This document shows, piece after piece, positions 21,401-34,459 of a stretch of 64,000 nt of DNA (position 1 is the stretch's first letter; every line of letters starts with the position of its first letter). The DNA is from Neoconidiobolus thromboides FSU 785 (lineage: Eukaryota; Entomophthoromycota; Entomophthoromycetes; Entomophthorales; Neoconidiobolaceae). The translations under genes were made by a program, and so were the position numbers. The notes beneath the pieces are model-generated. The model ran no database searches. It saw only the letters and a program-made list of their open reading frames with translations, and had not been told where the DNA came from. Where the stretch lies: NCBI GenBank assembly GCA_025603075.1, contig MU626261.1, forward strand, positions 62,001 to 126,000, in the 5' to 3' direction.

Positions 21401-24400
21401 TACTTGTGTAGAAATCAACAACAATAAAAATACGAATTCGATGGATTCAAATAAACCTAAGGGAAGGAGATGTAGTATTATATCAAATAGATCAGCCCAT
21501 TCCATTGGTGACGGCCATAATATTATACTATTTAGACGAGAAAATGTAACTATTAATGTATCTGATGATGATGATGATCTTCACTTTAAAAAAGAAAATG
21601 AAAAGGTGGTTTTAATGAAGCAAGAAGGCAAAACATCTAAAATTATGCTAAGAGATAGTAATATATGTCGCAAAGCTTTAGCCAATTTAGTTGATGATTA
21701 TTCTGCAGAGCCGGTAGATTTATTAGAGAAACTATTTCAAATGATTTTGGATTTGGAATTCAACTTCGATTTTTATAATGATTATCTAGAAAAAGCTACA
21801 AGATGCTTGTGCCGTTTATTTGCTATTTTGGATTGTTTGGGGATTAAAAATTATAAAGAGAATGTTGAATCCAATGATATGGATCTAAGGTTTGATTTAC
21901 TAAGAGAGTTTACGCTTAGAAAAGATGCAATTTTTAATGATTTGGAAGAGATTTTGTCAATATCCGAAAAAGGAGAGTTTAAAGATCTTGAAGTAAAACA
22001 AAGCCTGAATATACTCTATATTTCCATTATAAAGGAATATGAGGAGCTTTTATTGGTCAGTAAATGCTTGCTTAACGATTATACCTTTTTAGATACATTT
22101 GCTCAGTCAATAGAAAAATTCGACATTCTTTTAGAGAATTTAGGAACTAATAAAGAGCTATCAAGGTTAAAAGAGTTAATCAAAGACTTGGAATCGTTAA
22201 ATTCAATTAGGAGAGAGCAAGAAGAACAAGCAAGGAACCCAGAATTGGCTAAAGAAGCTCTTAGAAAAAGTCTTATTGATTTTGAAAAATGGGATACTAA
22301 AAACAAAACATTTGAAGAAATGTTAGAGGCTGAGCATAAAGAATTAGATAGGATCTCTTCAATTTCTATTAGTTCTAGATCTACATCAACAAGTACAACT
22401 ACAACTACAACTACCGACACTTCTATTTCTTTATTTGATCTACAAAGTACATATCTATCAACTCAGCCTTCTTTTAGAAACATATCATTCAACTCTGGGG
22501 AGTTAAACCGTGAAAAAGCAGTATCGCCAACCAATAATAATAAGGTTTTAAACGTGTATAATTTGATTACCCAATTTAATTGTCGAGATACTGAAAACGA
22601 AAACATTGAAAAGATGAATTTATTTAACACTAATAATTATCCTTGTCAATATCAACGTTCATTAAAGTTTTACAGATCAACGTCAAGTCCTGTAAAAAGA
22701 AGAAACTCATTTTTAAATTTTCAATTAAGTGAAAGCAATTATAATACGTCAAAAACATTTACAATTGAATTTAAAAAAGACCTTAAAGTGAACACATTAC
22801 ATAGAAGTGATAATGTTAGCAACACTACAGATAATGATAGCTTGCTAAATGAAGCTTTGGATGATTTGAATTTTAATCACGGCGTGTTTTTTAATGAAAT
22901 CGATGACAATCAACATTCAAGTAGAACGTTCAGTAATAAAAGTAATCGAATTAATAAGATTGATCAGCCAGATTTAAATAATAATACTGAAACCAGTATG
23001 ACTAACCAACCAGATTTGAATAACAATACTAAGATTGGTATAATTAATTACCTAGATTCGGATAATAGTACTAAAGATAGTACAAGTAATCACGTTGATT
23101 CAAGTAACAATGGCTTGTGTATTTCCTCTGATAGCAGTACAAAAAGTATAGGTCAAAATGAAGGGATTGAGAAAGTGGTTGATGACGTAAGTGAGGGCTT
23201 AGTAGATACCAAACAATCTCATCCAAGTGAATTACCAGGGCTCAAATCTATAGGTAATTTAATACAACTATTTTTATATAACAACTTATTTTAAATGTTA
23301 ATAGTTGATTCAGACCAAAAAGATGGATTTCCTTCAAATGATGAAGGCGATAATCTTCAAATAGAAGGGTCAAAAAACTCAAGTTTAAATAACATTAGCA
23401 GAATGGATTTTGAAGTAATAAAAGAAGAAGCTGAGGAGTTAATAAGAAAGATGGATAAAGAAAGTGAGGTAGATGAAGAAGCTCCAGAATTGGATTCGAG
23501 TCAAGACACAGATCAAATATCCGATAAACATAATGATACGGTTCCATTGAAGTCAGAGCCAAGTGTTGAGCTAGTTAAGGAGGATGATATAGAAATTCAA
23601 AGCAAAATCTCAACTGACTCATCTTCAATCATATCCGAGCTGAAGAATAATTCTCTAACTATGAAATCGGGATCCTTTGACGAAATTGAAAATGATCTTA
23701 AACTTGAAAAAAGATCAATCCTAAACAACCATGGTTCTGGATCATCGAATTCCAATATGAGTAGCAACATAACTTCTGGTGAAAGTAACCCAATTGAGAT
23801 GGTAACTTCAATGAATTCGAGCAATGTCAAAAAAGCAGTTGATTCACAATTGGTAACCGAAAAATCATTAAGTGAAGGAAAAAACAATAAAAGAAGAATA
23901 AGGAAAACCGAATATGAAGGAATTATAATCGCTTGTAAAGAAAGTAGTGAGTACTACTATAGGCTTAGCAGAAAAAGTAGAGAGGCTTATAGGGCTTTTA
24001 AGAAAAATTTACTCAAAGAGAAAAGTTATGAAGAGATTATTCTCCCCACAAAAGAGTATCTTTCACTGAAGTCTAGAGTCAAATATTCAGCACCAACCTC
24101 ACTATTTTTATGGGAAGGCGACAAGTTAGTTCCTTCAGAGCTGAACTCGAAGGTAAATAGCCAAAATGAATACAACACCTTATTAGAGAGCAATGAAGCT
24201 TATTTGAACTCTGAATTAGTTTCTGAAAACTTAGAGAGATTTATGAAAAAAACCCAAAAACCTACTCTAGCCCCAGATTCTTCTCTACATAAACAAGATA
24301 GTAAAAGTTTGGATGATGATAACTTAAGTTCAGAAGATGACCAAGATATTACCCCGATTTCTGATGAATTTCCTGAGAGCGATCAAGATATATCTCCACT

Positions 24401-27400
24401 TCCTGATTATTTGATTGAGAGTGAGAGACTTGTAAAGTCAACCGATATTGAGGATAAAGATTTATTGAGAAATAAGCAAACCAATAAAGATGAAACTGAG
24501 TCCAGTAGCACCACTATTGAAGATGAACTAAATGGGGAATCAGGCGTTGTGCTCGAAAAGGACATGTCGAATAATAATGAAACAAGTGATGATTCAGCTG
24601 GTACAGATACATCTGATAGATTAGTTAATATAAGCTTTCCAAGGGTTAAATCAGATTCTTCTGTTGGAATTCAAGAATATAAAAAAAGCCTACCAGAAGA
24701 TCTACAATATGAAGGCTTTGATAATAAAAAACCTAAGGAATTAAATACAGTTTTTTCTGGGAAATCATTTTCACGGAATAATGATGATCTGGGTGATATC
24801 GAAGACAGAACGGATCCTCTTGATACGAAAGATGGAAAAATCAAAAAGGACATTCATATACTGCGAGAATTTGAATCAATGAATGATATTAAAAAAGGTT
24901 TAGCTCCTAGAGAAGACCTAGAAATTCCTGATGACTATCTTGACAGAGAATTAAGCCCAATAGCTGAATCAGTTTCATCTGGGGCTTCGACTGAGGTAGA
25001 AGATACTCAAAAGAATTTAGGATCTGAAAAATCCTCTGCTAGTACACCAAAATCGTCGACTTTTCCAAATATGAGTTTATCAAATCAAGAAGAAAAACCA
25101 ATCACTGACAATACTATTGATCTGATACTGAATCAATCTTCGCAAAATGAAAATGATAACATTAGCTTTGAAAAAATTATCTCTGATACTAGTGTTATTG
25201 CTGAATCGCCTCAGAACATAAGTCAACAATACAGTAACAGCAATAAGATGAACTTAGTTACTTTTGATAGTAATATTATTAATGGAACAAGTGAGAGCAA
25301 ACTTTCAGAAAATGATGGATCTGACAGTTCTGAATTTAATATAGCTGATCTTAAAGCTAGTGATATTGATACTGATATTGATACTGATATTGATACTGAC
25401 AGAGAGGGGTATTCCCCTAGTGATGACGAATCAATAGGAAGTAGGGGTAATTTTCACTTTTATAGCTTTTAAATAGATTTTAATAGTTTTAGATTTAGGT
25501 AAAGGTACTCAAGAAAATTTAGGTCTAATTAGTAGGGAAGTTGATTCAAGAACAAACTCAAATATAGTGCTCGATCAAGAAAATATAATCATCGAAAAAC
25601 TCCCTGATATAACTGGGAATGAAGATGAGCTATTGAAAAGATACCAAGAATTGGTGGGACCTTCAGGTGTTGAGGATAAAAACGAAGAAGATTGGCCGAT
25701 TTCAAATGAGAATTTGGTAGAGGAATACTCATCTAAAAACAATTCTATCTATGAGCAAGATACATACGATTCTATACATTGTACAAACGATGAAGTAACA
25801 ACGAGCTCTGAGCACAAGGTAGTTGAGCAAAGTCTAAGATCTATAAACTCAATTCAAACTATTAGCGAGTTATCTGAAATTGAATATGTTGATAAAATTT
25901 TAAGCGAAGATGAAATTACTACAGATCAAGGACTTGATTTTACTGAAAGCAACATAGACAATACAGAGGTATCTTCTGATTCAGGAATAGAGACTAGTCC
26001 AAATATAGATAAAGATAATAGCTTAAAAACTCAAGAACTAAGTAGCGAAAACTATAGTGAAAGCTCCGTCGATTTATTTATAAAAAATGGCTCGACATCT
26101 GTCACTTCAAATACCATTGATTCAGACGATTCAGACTATTCAGAAGAAGGACAAGGCGGAAGCAAGCTGGCCTCAGAGGACTTAAAATCGGATAACCCTG
26201 CATCGAGCATAAGTTTAAGCAAAGAAGATTCTCCTATAAGAGTAAACCAGGAACAAAATGAGTTTATTATAAATCCAAAGCGTATATCCGTTACATTATT
26301 AAATGATTTTGATCTTGAAACTAACTATCCAAATTTCTATTTGCCTGGACCACCATCCAGATCACCAACCTTAAGTATATTGAGTACACCACCAAAGAAT
26401 GATTCAGATAATGAAACAAACAACTTGACTGTAAATGAAACTACAATCGAGTCTAGTATCGATGATACCGAAAGCTCTTCTCAAAATGAGGATAAAAATG
26501 AAAATGAAAATGAAAATGAAAATGAAAATGAAAATGAAAGTGATGCTAATGAATTAGCTGGAAATGAAGAAATTGATATATCGAAAATTGACGTTGAAAT
26601 TGAGGGTGGAAATTTGCCGATCGAATTGAATGACAATAAAATTGAAGCATCATCATTAAAAGGGAGTCAAAAGTCAGAATCATCCAAAAGTGTAAAAGAG
26701 GGTCAAAGAGATGCTTCTATTGATGGAGAAGAATCTGAATCAAAGCCAGTTATTCAAAAACTTGCGTCAGCAGCTGAATCGGATGATGAATTCGCATCTA
26801 CAGCACATACTGTTTTAGCACAAGAAGATAGTGTCCAAAATACTCGTGTCAAAAACAGTCTAGGTAACTCTCCAGATATGAGAAAGTCAGTTGATGTGGC
26901 TAATTTAACGGAGCAGACAATTTCTGATGATCGTAGACCATCAGTCAATACAGTCAATTTAACTAAAAGGAAATTAACAACTATTTATGCTATTGCTGGT
27001 ATATTTAATAAAACAAAAAATAAAAATTTAAGATTGACATATATTGCACCTCATGGAGCTGAATTTATGGCTGGCGAACCCATACCCCCCAATCCATATT
27101 ACCTTAACAGAGCTAACCAGAATCAAAATGGTAAAAAATCTGGGCCAAGGAGGGGTTCTAACTCTTCAATCTTATCAGGTCGGAGTGGAGGATCCAATAA
27201 TGATACCAGTCAAGCAAACTCAAGAAAGTCTTCACCATCAACCTCGAGGAAGGGATCCATAGATATTGGTAATAAGTCTGGAAATAGCTCTAGAAGAGGG
27301 TCTGCATCCAGTGTCATGGGAGGGAACAATGCCCATGCTATTGCTGCAGCTAAAGCCACCGCAGCTGTCGCATCTAAAGAAAGCAATAGAAGCTTGACGG

Positions 27401-28953
27401 TATCAGACAGTAACATTGGTTCAAATTTAAACATGGATAGTTCTGAAAAGACTGTTACACCAAAAGTTGATAGAAGGAGATCATCACAAATAGTAAACGG
27501 TATCGATATAAGTGAATTGGATTTTCTAGGCTATGATTACACAGATGAAGAAGTGAAATACAAAGATGGAATGTTGATTTACGCTACGATTAAAGCACTT
27601 GTCGAAAAACTTACTTTGCACGATAGTTCTATTGATTCAAAGTTTATTGAGACATTCTTATTAACCTTTAGAGCTTTCTGTAAACCCCCAATATTCCTTG
27701 ATCATCTAATTGAAAGATATTTAATTAAACCACCTGAGGGAATAAATGAACAACGCCTTGATATTTGGAGAACACATAAACAAACCGCTGTTAAAATAAG
27801 GGTCAATAACGTTTTGAAAATTTGGCTTGAGTCATATTTTTATATCAAAGATGATGGACCAATATTGGAAAAGTTAATGACTTTTGTTAGTGGCCCGATT
27901 ATGGAATGCATGCCTTCGGTTGCTACAAGGCTTCTAAAGAACTGTGAAAGCCTGTTAGAATCGTACAAACAAGAAAATGAATCTTCTAAATTAGCTATTT
28001 CAAAATCAATGGAATTAAAGAAAGCTTCAGCACTAGCAAAGCTTCCAAATATTCCACCACCATTACCCAATATTGGAAAAGGTATAGTTAAATCTTTACT
28101 TACAACCTTACCTTTTCGAATTACGGATTTGGATCCGATGGAAGTAGCTAGGCAGTTAACAATAATGGATTGTAAATCTTTTTGTGGTATTTTACCACAT
28201 GAACTTATTGGACTTGAATTTTCCAAAAAAGACTCTCCTTCAGTTAAATATGTTCGGATGATGACTGATACTACCAACGAAATTACTTCGCTTATATGTG
28301 ATTGTATTTTAAAAGAGCCAGACGTTAAAAAGAGATGTAATATAGTTAAATATTTCATCAAAGTAGGAGAAAACCTTTTAATATTAAAAAATTATAATTC
28401 TTTAATACCTATTGTTGGTGCCTTAAATTCGTCTATGATTGCTAGATTAAAAAGAACTTGGGCAATACTTCCACCTAAATTTCAGCAAACGTTTGATCAA
28501 TTGCGGAAAGCCACTGATCATAGCAAAAACTATGCTGAGTATAGAAACGTATTAAAAACCACTTTACCACCTTGTTTACCATTTTTAGGCATTTATCTTA
28601 CTGATTTAACGTTTACAGATGAAGGAAATTCAGCTTTCCAAGAAGGTGGAGATGACAGATTTAAGTTGGTGAATTTTGCAAAATACGCTAGAACCGTTTC
28701 AATTGTCCAAGAGATACAAAAATTCCAAGTACCCTATAATATAATTGAAGTTAAAGAGTTACAAATACGGATTAAAGCTTGGCTTAAAAGAGCGAACGAA
28801 ATCTGGGATGAAGATAAATATTACAATAATTCATTAGCGTTAGAACCAAGGGGGAACAAACAGCCAGCATTAACTACCAAATCTAAACAAGCAGTAAAAG
28901 AGTTGGCTATTACCGATAAAGATGTTGACCTTGCTCTTGTAGCTTATTTTTAA
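18500..28953 (+). CDS. Giant Ras guanine-nucleotide exchange factor (RasGEF_N + CDC25 domains)
   Basis: Exchanges GDP for GTP on a Ras/Rap-type GTPase. Exons 18500-19112, 19281-19541, 19591-23253, 23305-25446 and 25493-28953 give 3379 residues. RasGEF_N lies at about residues 2910-3030 (IETFLLTFRAF, RVNNVLKIWLES). CDC25 follows at about 3098-3330 (DPMEVARQLTIMD, IVGALNSSMIARLKRTW, PPCLPFLGIYLTDLTF). The N-terminal ~2900 residues are mostly Ser/Asp/Glu/Asn-rich and likely disordered. The exceptions are a helical stretch near 1-120 and another near 975-1200 (LLEKLFQMILDLEFNFDFYN). In-frame repeats DIDTDIDTDIDTD and NENENENENENE occur. All four introns are phase 1, so exons 2-4 are skippable in frame. 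Fungal RasGEFs are usually 600-1600 residues. The first intron (168 nt) is the least certain junction. Confidence 0.92.
25366..25401 (+). repeat. In-frame 12-bp tandem repeat in the RasGEF gene
   Basis: GATATTGATACT repeated three times encodes (DIDT)n in the disordered part of the protein. Confidence 0.8.
26497..26538 (+). repeat. In-frame GAAAAT microsatellite in the RasGEF gene
   Basis: About seven GAAAAT units encode an alternating Glu-Asn run. The unit length preserves the frame when copy number changes. Confidence 0.85.
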
Positions 28954-31900
28954 ATTCAATAATATATTCATTTTATTATTTAATAAATTTTTACAAATTA
29001 TATTTAATTTTAAAAAACATGAAAATAGCCCCGATACTATAAAATATTTCCAAATTAATATTTTTGGCATGGAGTCTGTATTTTATTATTGTTTGACCAT
29101 TTTAGATAATAAAATAATACAGCTCAAATCAAACTAAGATAATTGAAATTTATATATTTCAATGGATATTATAAAAGATTTCAAAAGTATAATATTATTA
29201 AGAAAAATAAAACTATAGACTAACTATTTTAAAAAACAAACTTTTAACATAATTGGAAATTAACAGAACCATGGGTGTAACATTTTGTAGAAAAACAAGT
29301 ATATTTAATACTAAGGCTATTATTTGGTTTTATTCCTCTGTAGCTTAACCAACGTAAATAAACTTAAATTGACATTATTTAGATATAACAATGCGTTAAC
29401 CCTGTTTTAAGTCTATAGTATAAAAAAAGTAATATGAAATCAATATGAAAATAAAATTACTAATTTAATAAAGATTGGTATGAGAAATACAATAAGCAAG
29501 CGAAAGTATTTCACTAACTAGCGCAATAGAAAATTTATTGTTGATTTGAAAATCATTTCAAAAAATATATCTTTAGAAATAAACAATATTAATGGTTTAT
29601 CTTTGTTCCACTGTTTTATTTTATCTATGTATAGTTTACGCACATTTACAAAAAAGTGAACATTTCACAGTAAAAATTTACCATTACTTGAAAAAATTTA
29701 CGTATTTTCATACAAATTTAGCTATATTTTTTGCACAAGTTAGTTGAAAAGCTCAATTTAAATTATCCAATTTATTTTTCTACAAAATTGAACTGAGCAT
29801 CAAGTGTTACAAATTTTTTGTTTTTTTGCTTGATTTTAGAATAATTCATGTTCAAACGTTTTGTCCAGTCTTAGCAGTTTTTTTTGAAATTTTATGCTAC
29901 ATAGGAAATGGATAAAAGTGACTTAAAAAATCTTATTTTTAGTTTCAGCCTAGCTTTCAAACTTATCTTACATAAAAATGCATAAATTTATTTTCAAGTA
30001 AATAGCAAAAAAAATCAAAGTCACTTTTTTAGAAAAGTGCGTAAACTATAAAAATAATATTGAAAAACTTTTATTTTAAAATAAATGCTTAGAAATATTT
30101 CATATACCCAGGTACTATAGAAATATACATATATATAACTGTCTATATTTTTTACAGCCCAAAACCTAAACAAATTAATATATAACTTGATTTTAATCTT
30201 GTTCTTTTCAAATAAATTTAAAATCCTAAAAAGCCAGGTTTGTAAAAAATCAGCTAAAACTAGTATGTTTATTTTTTTTGGATTAATTAATAACAAATTT
30301 ATACTACAATTAATAATAAAAAGTATATCAAAAACATTAAAGAAATGAACTTATTATATTTCCTACTCTAATAATTATTTTTATTCAAAATATTCCATTT
30401 TAAGATAATTTAAGATTTTTCTCGTTTATGAAAAACTTTGTATATCATATACTTAATTTCTAATATCCCATATTTTATACTATGGAGTGCTGTGGTAAAC
30501 AGATATTAAGACTGTCAATCTAAGATTATTAAAATATTAAAAGTACCGCAAAATTTAAAAAAATTCAAAATGGAAGTTTTATTAAATCTGTTTTGGTTCC
30601 AGCGCTATTTAGCTAGAATTTTGTAATATGATTTGTACTACTGCCTTATTTTGAAGCTGAAGCCTAATTTCTATTCCTAAATGAATAAACATTACCACAT
30701 ATTTTGAACGATGTTCCACTTTTGACCTATATTGTGAATAAGTTAAGTAAACAAATTTCAGGAATTTTCAAAAAATTACATTACCCCCATTTCTCCATTA
30801 ACTAATATTTTTAAAGAACAAATACCTGTAAAAAAACTCAACGTTTAAATTCATTCACTGAATCACCTTTACCCTACTATTCCCGGAAACCATAATTAAA
30901 ATCTGTGTCAGCTGGATCAAAACATACAAATAAGTAAAGACTAATCTAAGGATGATGAAGTTGGTAACCCCAAAAAATTATAAACCATTCGCATTTTTAA
31001 ATTTATTTGGTAATATGGCAATGACACTGATCATCAGACGATGCATCTGATGACAGGCAGGTCAAAATATAGTCCTGAGTCTAAATAAAATGTAAACTGT
31101 AGTATTCTATTAAATGCATTTTTGCTTTTATCTTAATTTTTGAGTTAATGATATCAAGATCAAAAGCATAAAAAACGATACCAGAATGCTAAAAGTAATG
31201 ATAAGAAACTTTAAACTACATTAAATACTATTGGTTATATTTCAAATTGCTATTATTAAAATTCTAACTTGGATCTATTAAACCCGAAAAAGCCATATTT
31301 ACAAAATAGGAAATCCTTTCAAGTAATCAAATTAAGTTTCAATGTAAAAATCCTGTAAAAAATAGTTTGTACCATCATTTGAGTGCAATATACTGCCTAT
31401 GTGTCAGGCTAGATAATTCTGAACCATATGGTACTTCAATCTTTTTATTTAATTTATTTACCCCCTTTCTTATAAAAAGATTTTGCTCCTAAAACCTCCA
31501 CTTGATGTCTTATAACGTGAGAACATGATATTTTAAGATAAGATTAAGATAGTAGGTTTAAATATTTTATTGATGTGTTTTTATTTTACATTAAATTTTT
31601 TATTATGCTTATATTAAATTTATTATAAATTTTTATATAAAAATAATTTGTATGGTTTGCTAAGATTTCACTCAGTTTATACATAAAATCCACACCTTAT
31701 GTTGGGCATAACTTATAAACAAATAAATCAGTAAGAATAGAAAGTGTTTAATTCGCCGAAATGAGCATCAAACGTAATAATGTAAGGACAGACACATAAT
31801 AACGTAGGATCCAACTAAATAACAAAAAGTTAAAGCTTAAGACCATTACAAATGTAATATACGTTTATATTCCATTAAATGGTAATATTGTGATTTTGAT

Positions 31901-32885
31901 ATTTATAATGAATATCAAATTTGCTCCATATAGGAAATCACAGTTCTATTCTTAGATTATGGTTAAATTTTGTCTCAAAGTTTATAGCAATTATTCTATA
32001 AATAAACTTTAAAAATTCCATATTAATTTTTCTGAGCATTTTTACAGTTATGTTCTTTGCAATCAATTTATTATATTATTTAAGGGTGGTACGATAATGA
32101 CCTGTTTAAGCTGAGCAAAATGTCATATTACCATTTTTTATCCACACTTGGATCATATTATCAGTTAATGCTTTCTAGGCTTTTATCAAGTAAAAAATAT
32201 AATTTATAGTATCATCCATATTTCGTGAATATTAATAATATATTTTAAATTAGGCTTTATGTTGTTTGAAATAATTTTTACATTTGAAAACTCGTACTCG
32301 TCACATTCGAACTGTAAGTAAGCGAGTGAGCTATAGCTTCGTCAAATATAATGCGATCTTATTCGTATTTCCGACCAAACAAAAATGATTAAATATTCAA
32401 TTGCTGTAAGCTTTATATTTATTCTTCATTCCACCTTAACTTTCTATATTTATAAAATTAATTTCAAATCTATGCCCTCCACTTTACTTGTCAGCTTTGA
32501 AAAGTACTATCATCAATGCTTTCTCTACTTTTTTCTATTATAAATTATCACCAGATTTTTTACTTCCAAATTTGGTTAAGGTTAGAAGTAAAAATCCCCC
32601 AAAGATCACTTTCACCCAGTTAAAAATAAAATAAAATAGAAGGAACAAAGCATCTGACCTAAGATTTTGACTTTCTTAATTGATTTCGTTTAAAAAGGTT
32701 TTCCAAAACTGAAGAGTATAAATATCCCGTGAAAGTCTTCTATGTTCATCAATTTTTAAGATTAAGTCTAATCCTTTTCTTAATTAATAGCTAAGTTTAT
32801 ATTTTAGTTTGGTAAAACTTATTTCTAGTTCTTTATCCAATTTATACTCCAACAAACTTTGAATTTCAACTTATTCGCTTAAATT
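28954..32885. other. Long spacer without recognised genes
   Basis: Almost 4 kb of AT-rich sequence between the RasGEF 3' end and the first UNC93-like gene. No MITE-A copy, RNA gene or convincing ORF was seen; the minus-strand frame at 30021-30296 is AT-rich chance sequence. A small palindrome, TCATCAGA...TCTGATGA, lies at 31031-31053. The last 170 bp should be the UNC93-like promoter. Confidence 0.6.
32717..32724 (+). promoter_or_regulatory. TATA box of UNC93-like gene 1
   Basis: GAGTATAAATATCCC, about 165 bp before the ATG. The neighbouring paralog has the similar GAGTATATAAAC upstream of its own start, which supports both as core promoters. Confidence 0.5.
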
Positions 32886-34247
32886 ATGGGAATTAAGTAT
32901 ACTTCTGCTTACTTCCAGGTAATCCTGGTTGGTTTTATTTGTTTCTGCTGCCCTGGTATGTTCAATGTATTGAACAGTATTGGTGGTGGTGGTCTTGTTG
33001 ATGATAATACTTCCAAATATGCCAATGTTGCTATTTATACCACTTTTACCGTATTCGGTATTCTTGGTGGAGGTATTGTAAACATTCTCGGGACTAAATG
33101 GTCTTTGGCTATTTCTGGTATTGGTTATGCTTTTTATTCTGCTTCTTATCTTATTTATAATGCAACTGGAGCCGGTGGCGTTGTAATTTTTGCAGGTGCT
33201 TTATTAGGTGCATGTGCTGGCGTACTTTGGGCTGCTCAAGGTCAAATCATGATGGCATATGCTACTGAAAGTAACAAAGGTAAATATATTGCTACTTTTT
33301 GGATTATTTTCAACTTGGGTGCTGTACTCGGTTCTATTATCCCATTTGCCCTTAACTATCATCAAAAAGCCGGTGCTCTTGGACAAGGTACCTACATCGG
33401 CTTGATCATTGTTATGCTTGTTGGTTGTGCCATTTCGCTTGCTTTAGCACCGATTGGTAAAGTAGTACGTGAAGATGGAACACCAGTCAAAATTACACCA
33501 TACGAAAATGTACTCTCTGAAGCTATTGGTGCCTTAAAAGTCTTCACTGACTTTAAGATGCTTGCTCTTCTTCCATTGTTCCTTGCTTCTAATTGGTTCT
33601 ATACTTATCAATTCGATCTTTATAATGGTATTTTATTCAACGTACGTACTCGTTCCTTCAATAACATTTGGTACTGGTCCATGCAAATGGTTGGTGCCTT
33701 TGGTATTGGTAAAATTCTTGATAATTCTAAAATGTCTCGTTCAAAACGCGGCCTTTATGGACTTGCCGCTTTAACCATTGCTTTCACCGCTGTATGGGCT
33801 GGAGGTTTGGCTTTCCAAAATACCTTCACCAAAGAAGATAATAAATACTTTGTGATTCACGAAGAGAACCCTGATGCTGGTAAGGGTATCGATTTTACAC
33901 ACGGCAAGGATTATGCGGGGCCCCTTGTTCTTTATATGCTCTACGGTTTATTAGATGCTATGCTTCAAAGTCTTTCTTATTGGGTTATGGGCTCTCTCAG
34001 CAATGATGCTCAAACTCTTACTCGCTATGCTGGTTTTTACAAAGGTATTCAATCTTTTGGTGCTGCCATTGCCTGGGGTATCTCTACCTCTAGCGCTTCT
34101 TACCTTGCTCAGCTTATTATCTGCTGGGCATTACTTGAAATCTCCGTACCAGGTGCATTCTTTGTCATCAAGAACATCTCTGATTATGGCGATGATAATC
34201 AGCCAGGAGTTACAAAGAACGAAATTGACCTCGAAGCTAAATCTTAA
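32886..34247 (+). CDS. UNC93-like (DUF895) MFS transporter 1
   Basis: Polytopic membrane protein of 453 residues and about 11-12 helices, in one exon. The N-terminal signature CCPGMFNVLNSIGGGG is typical of the fungal UNC93-like/DUF895 branch of the major facilitator superfamily. GACAGVLWAAQGQIM and TRYAGFYKGIQS are also family-typical. The substrate is not known for this family; animal UNC-93 relatives modulate K+ channels or traffic receptors. Codons prefer GGT, GCT and CTT, unlike the TTA/ATT/AAT-dominated neighbours, which suggests strong expression. It faces UNC93-like gene 2 tail to tail, 212 bp apart. Both lack introns in a neighbourhood where nearly all long genes have them. Confidence 0.93.
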   Translation: MGIKYTSAYFQVILVGFICFCCPGMFNVLNSIGGGGLVDDNTSKYANVAIYTTFTVFGILGGGIVNILGTKWSLAISGIGYAFYSASYLIYNATGAGGVVIFAGALLGACAGVLWAAQGQIMMAYATESNKGKYIATFWIIFNLGAVLGSIIPFALNYHQKAGALGQGTYIGLIIVMLVGCAISLALAPIGKVVREDGTPVKITPYENVLSEAIGALKVFTDFKMLALLPLFLASNWFYTYQFDLYNGILFNVRTRSFNNIWYWSMQMVGAFGIGKILDNSKMSRSKRGLYGLAALTIAFTAVWAGGLAFQNTFTKEDNKYFVIHEENPDAGKGIDFTHGKDYAGPLVLYMLYGLLDAMLQSLSYWVMGSLSNDAQTLTRYAGFYKGIQSFGAAIAWGISTSSASYLAQLIICWALLEISVPGAFFVIKNISDYGDDNQPGVTKNEIDLEAKS

Positions 34248-34459
34248 GCCATTTGAATCCCTATTAACTTATCATTTTTAATAATAATCATTTTAAATTT
34301 TATTGTTTTTTAGTTCGATTTTATACCAAATCTTTGATTTTATTTTCAATTATACTAATAAAAGTTAAGCTATAAATTTAAATACAAAATATCTAATAGT
34401 AGTGAATATCAATTCAAAGTTAATTGATTTTATTGTCATTTACCTATTATTCAAAATAT

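Noticed and set aside
30021-30296. Minus-strand ORF of 91 codons in the 29-33 kb desert
   Set aside because: Phe/Ile/Lys/Tyr-rich chance frame with no domain or transmembrane arrangement that makes sense.
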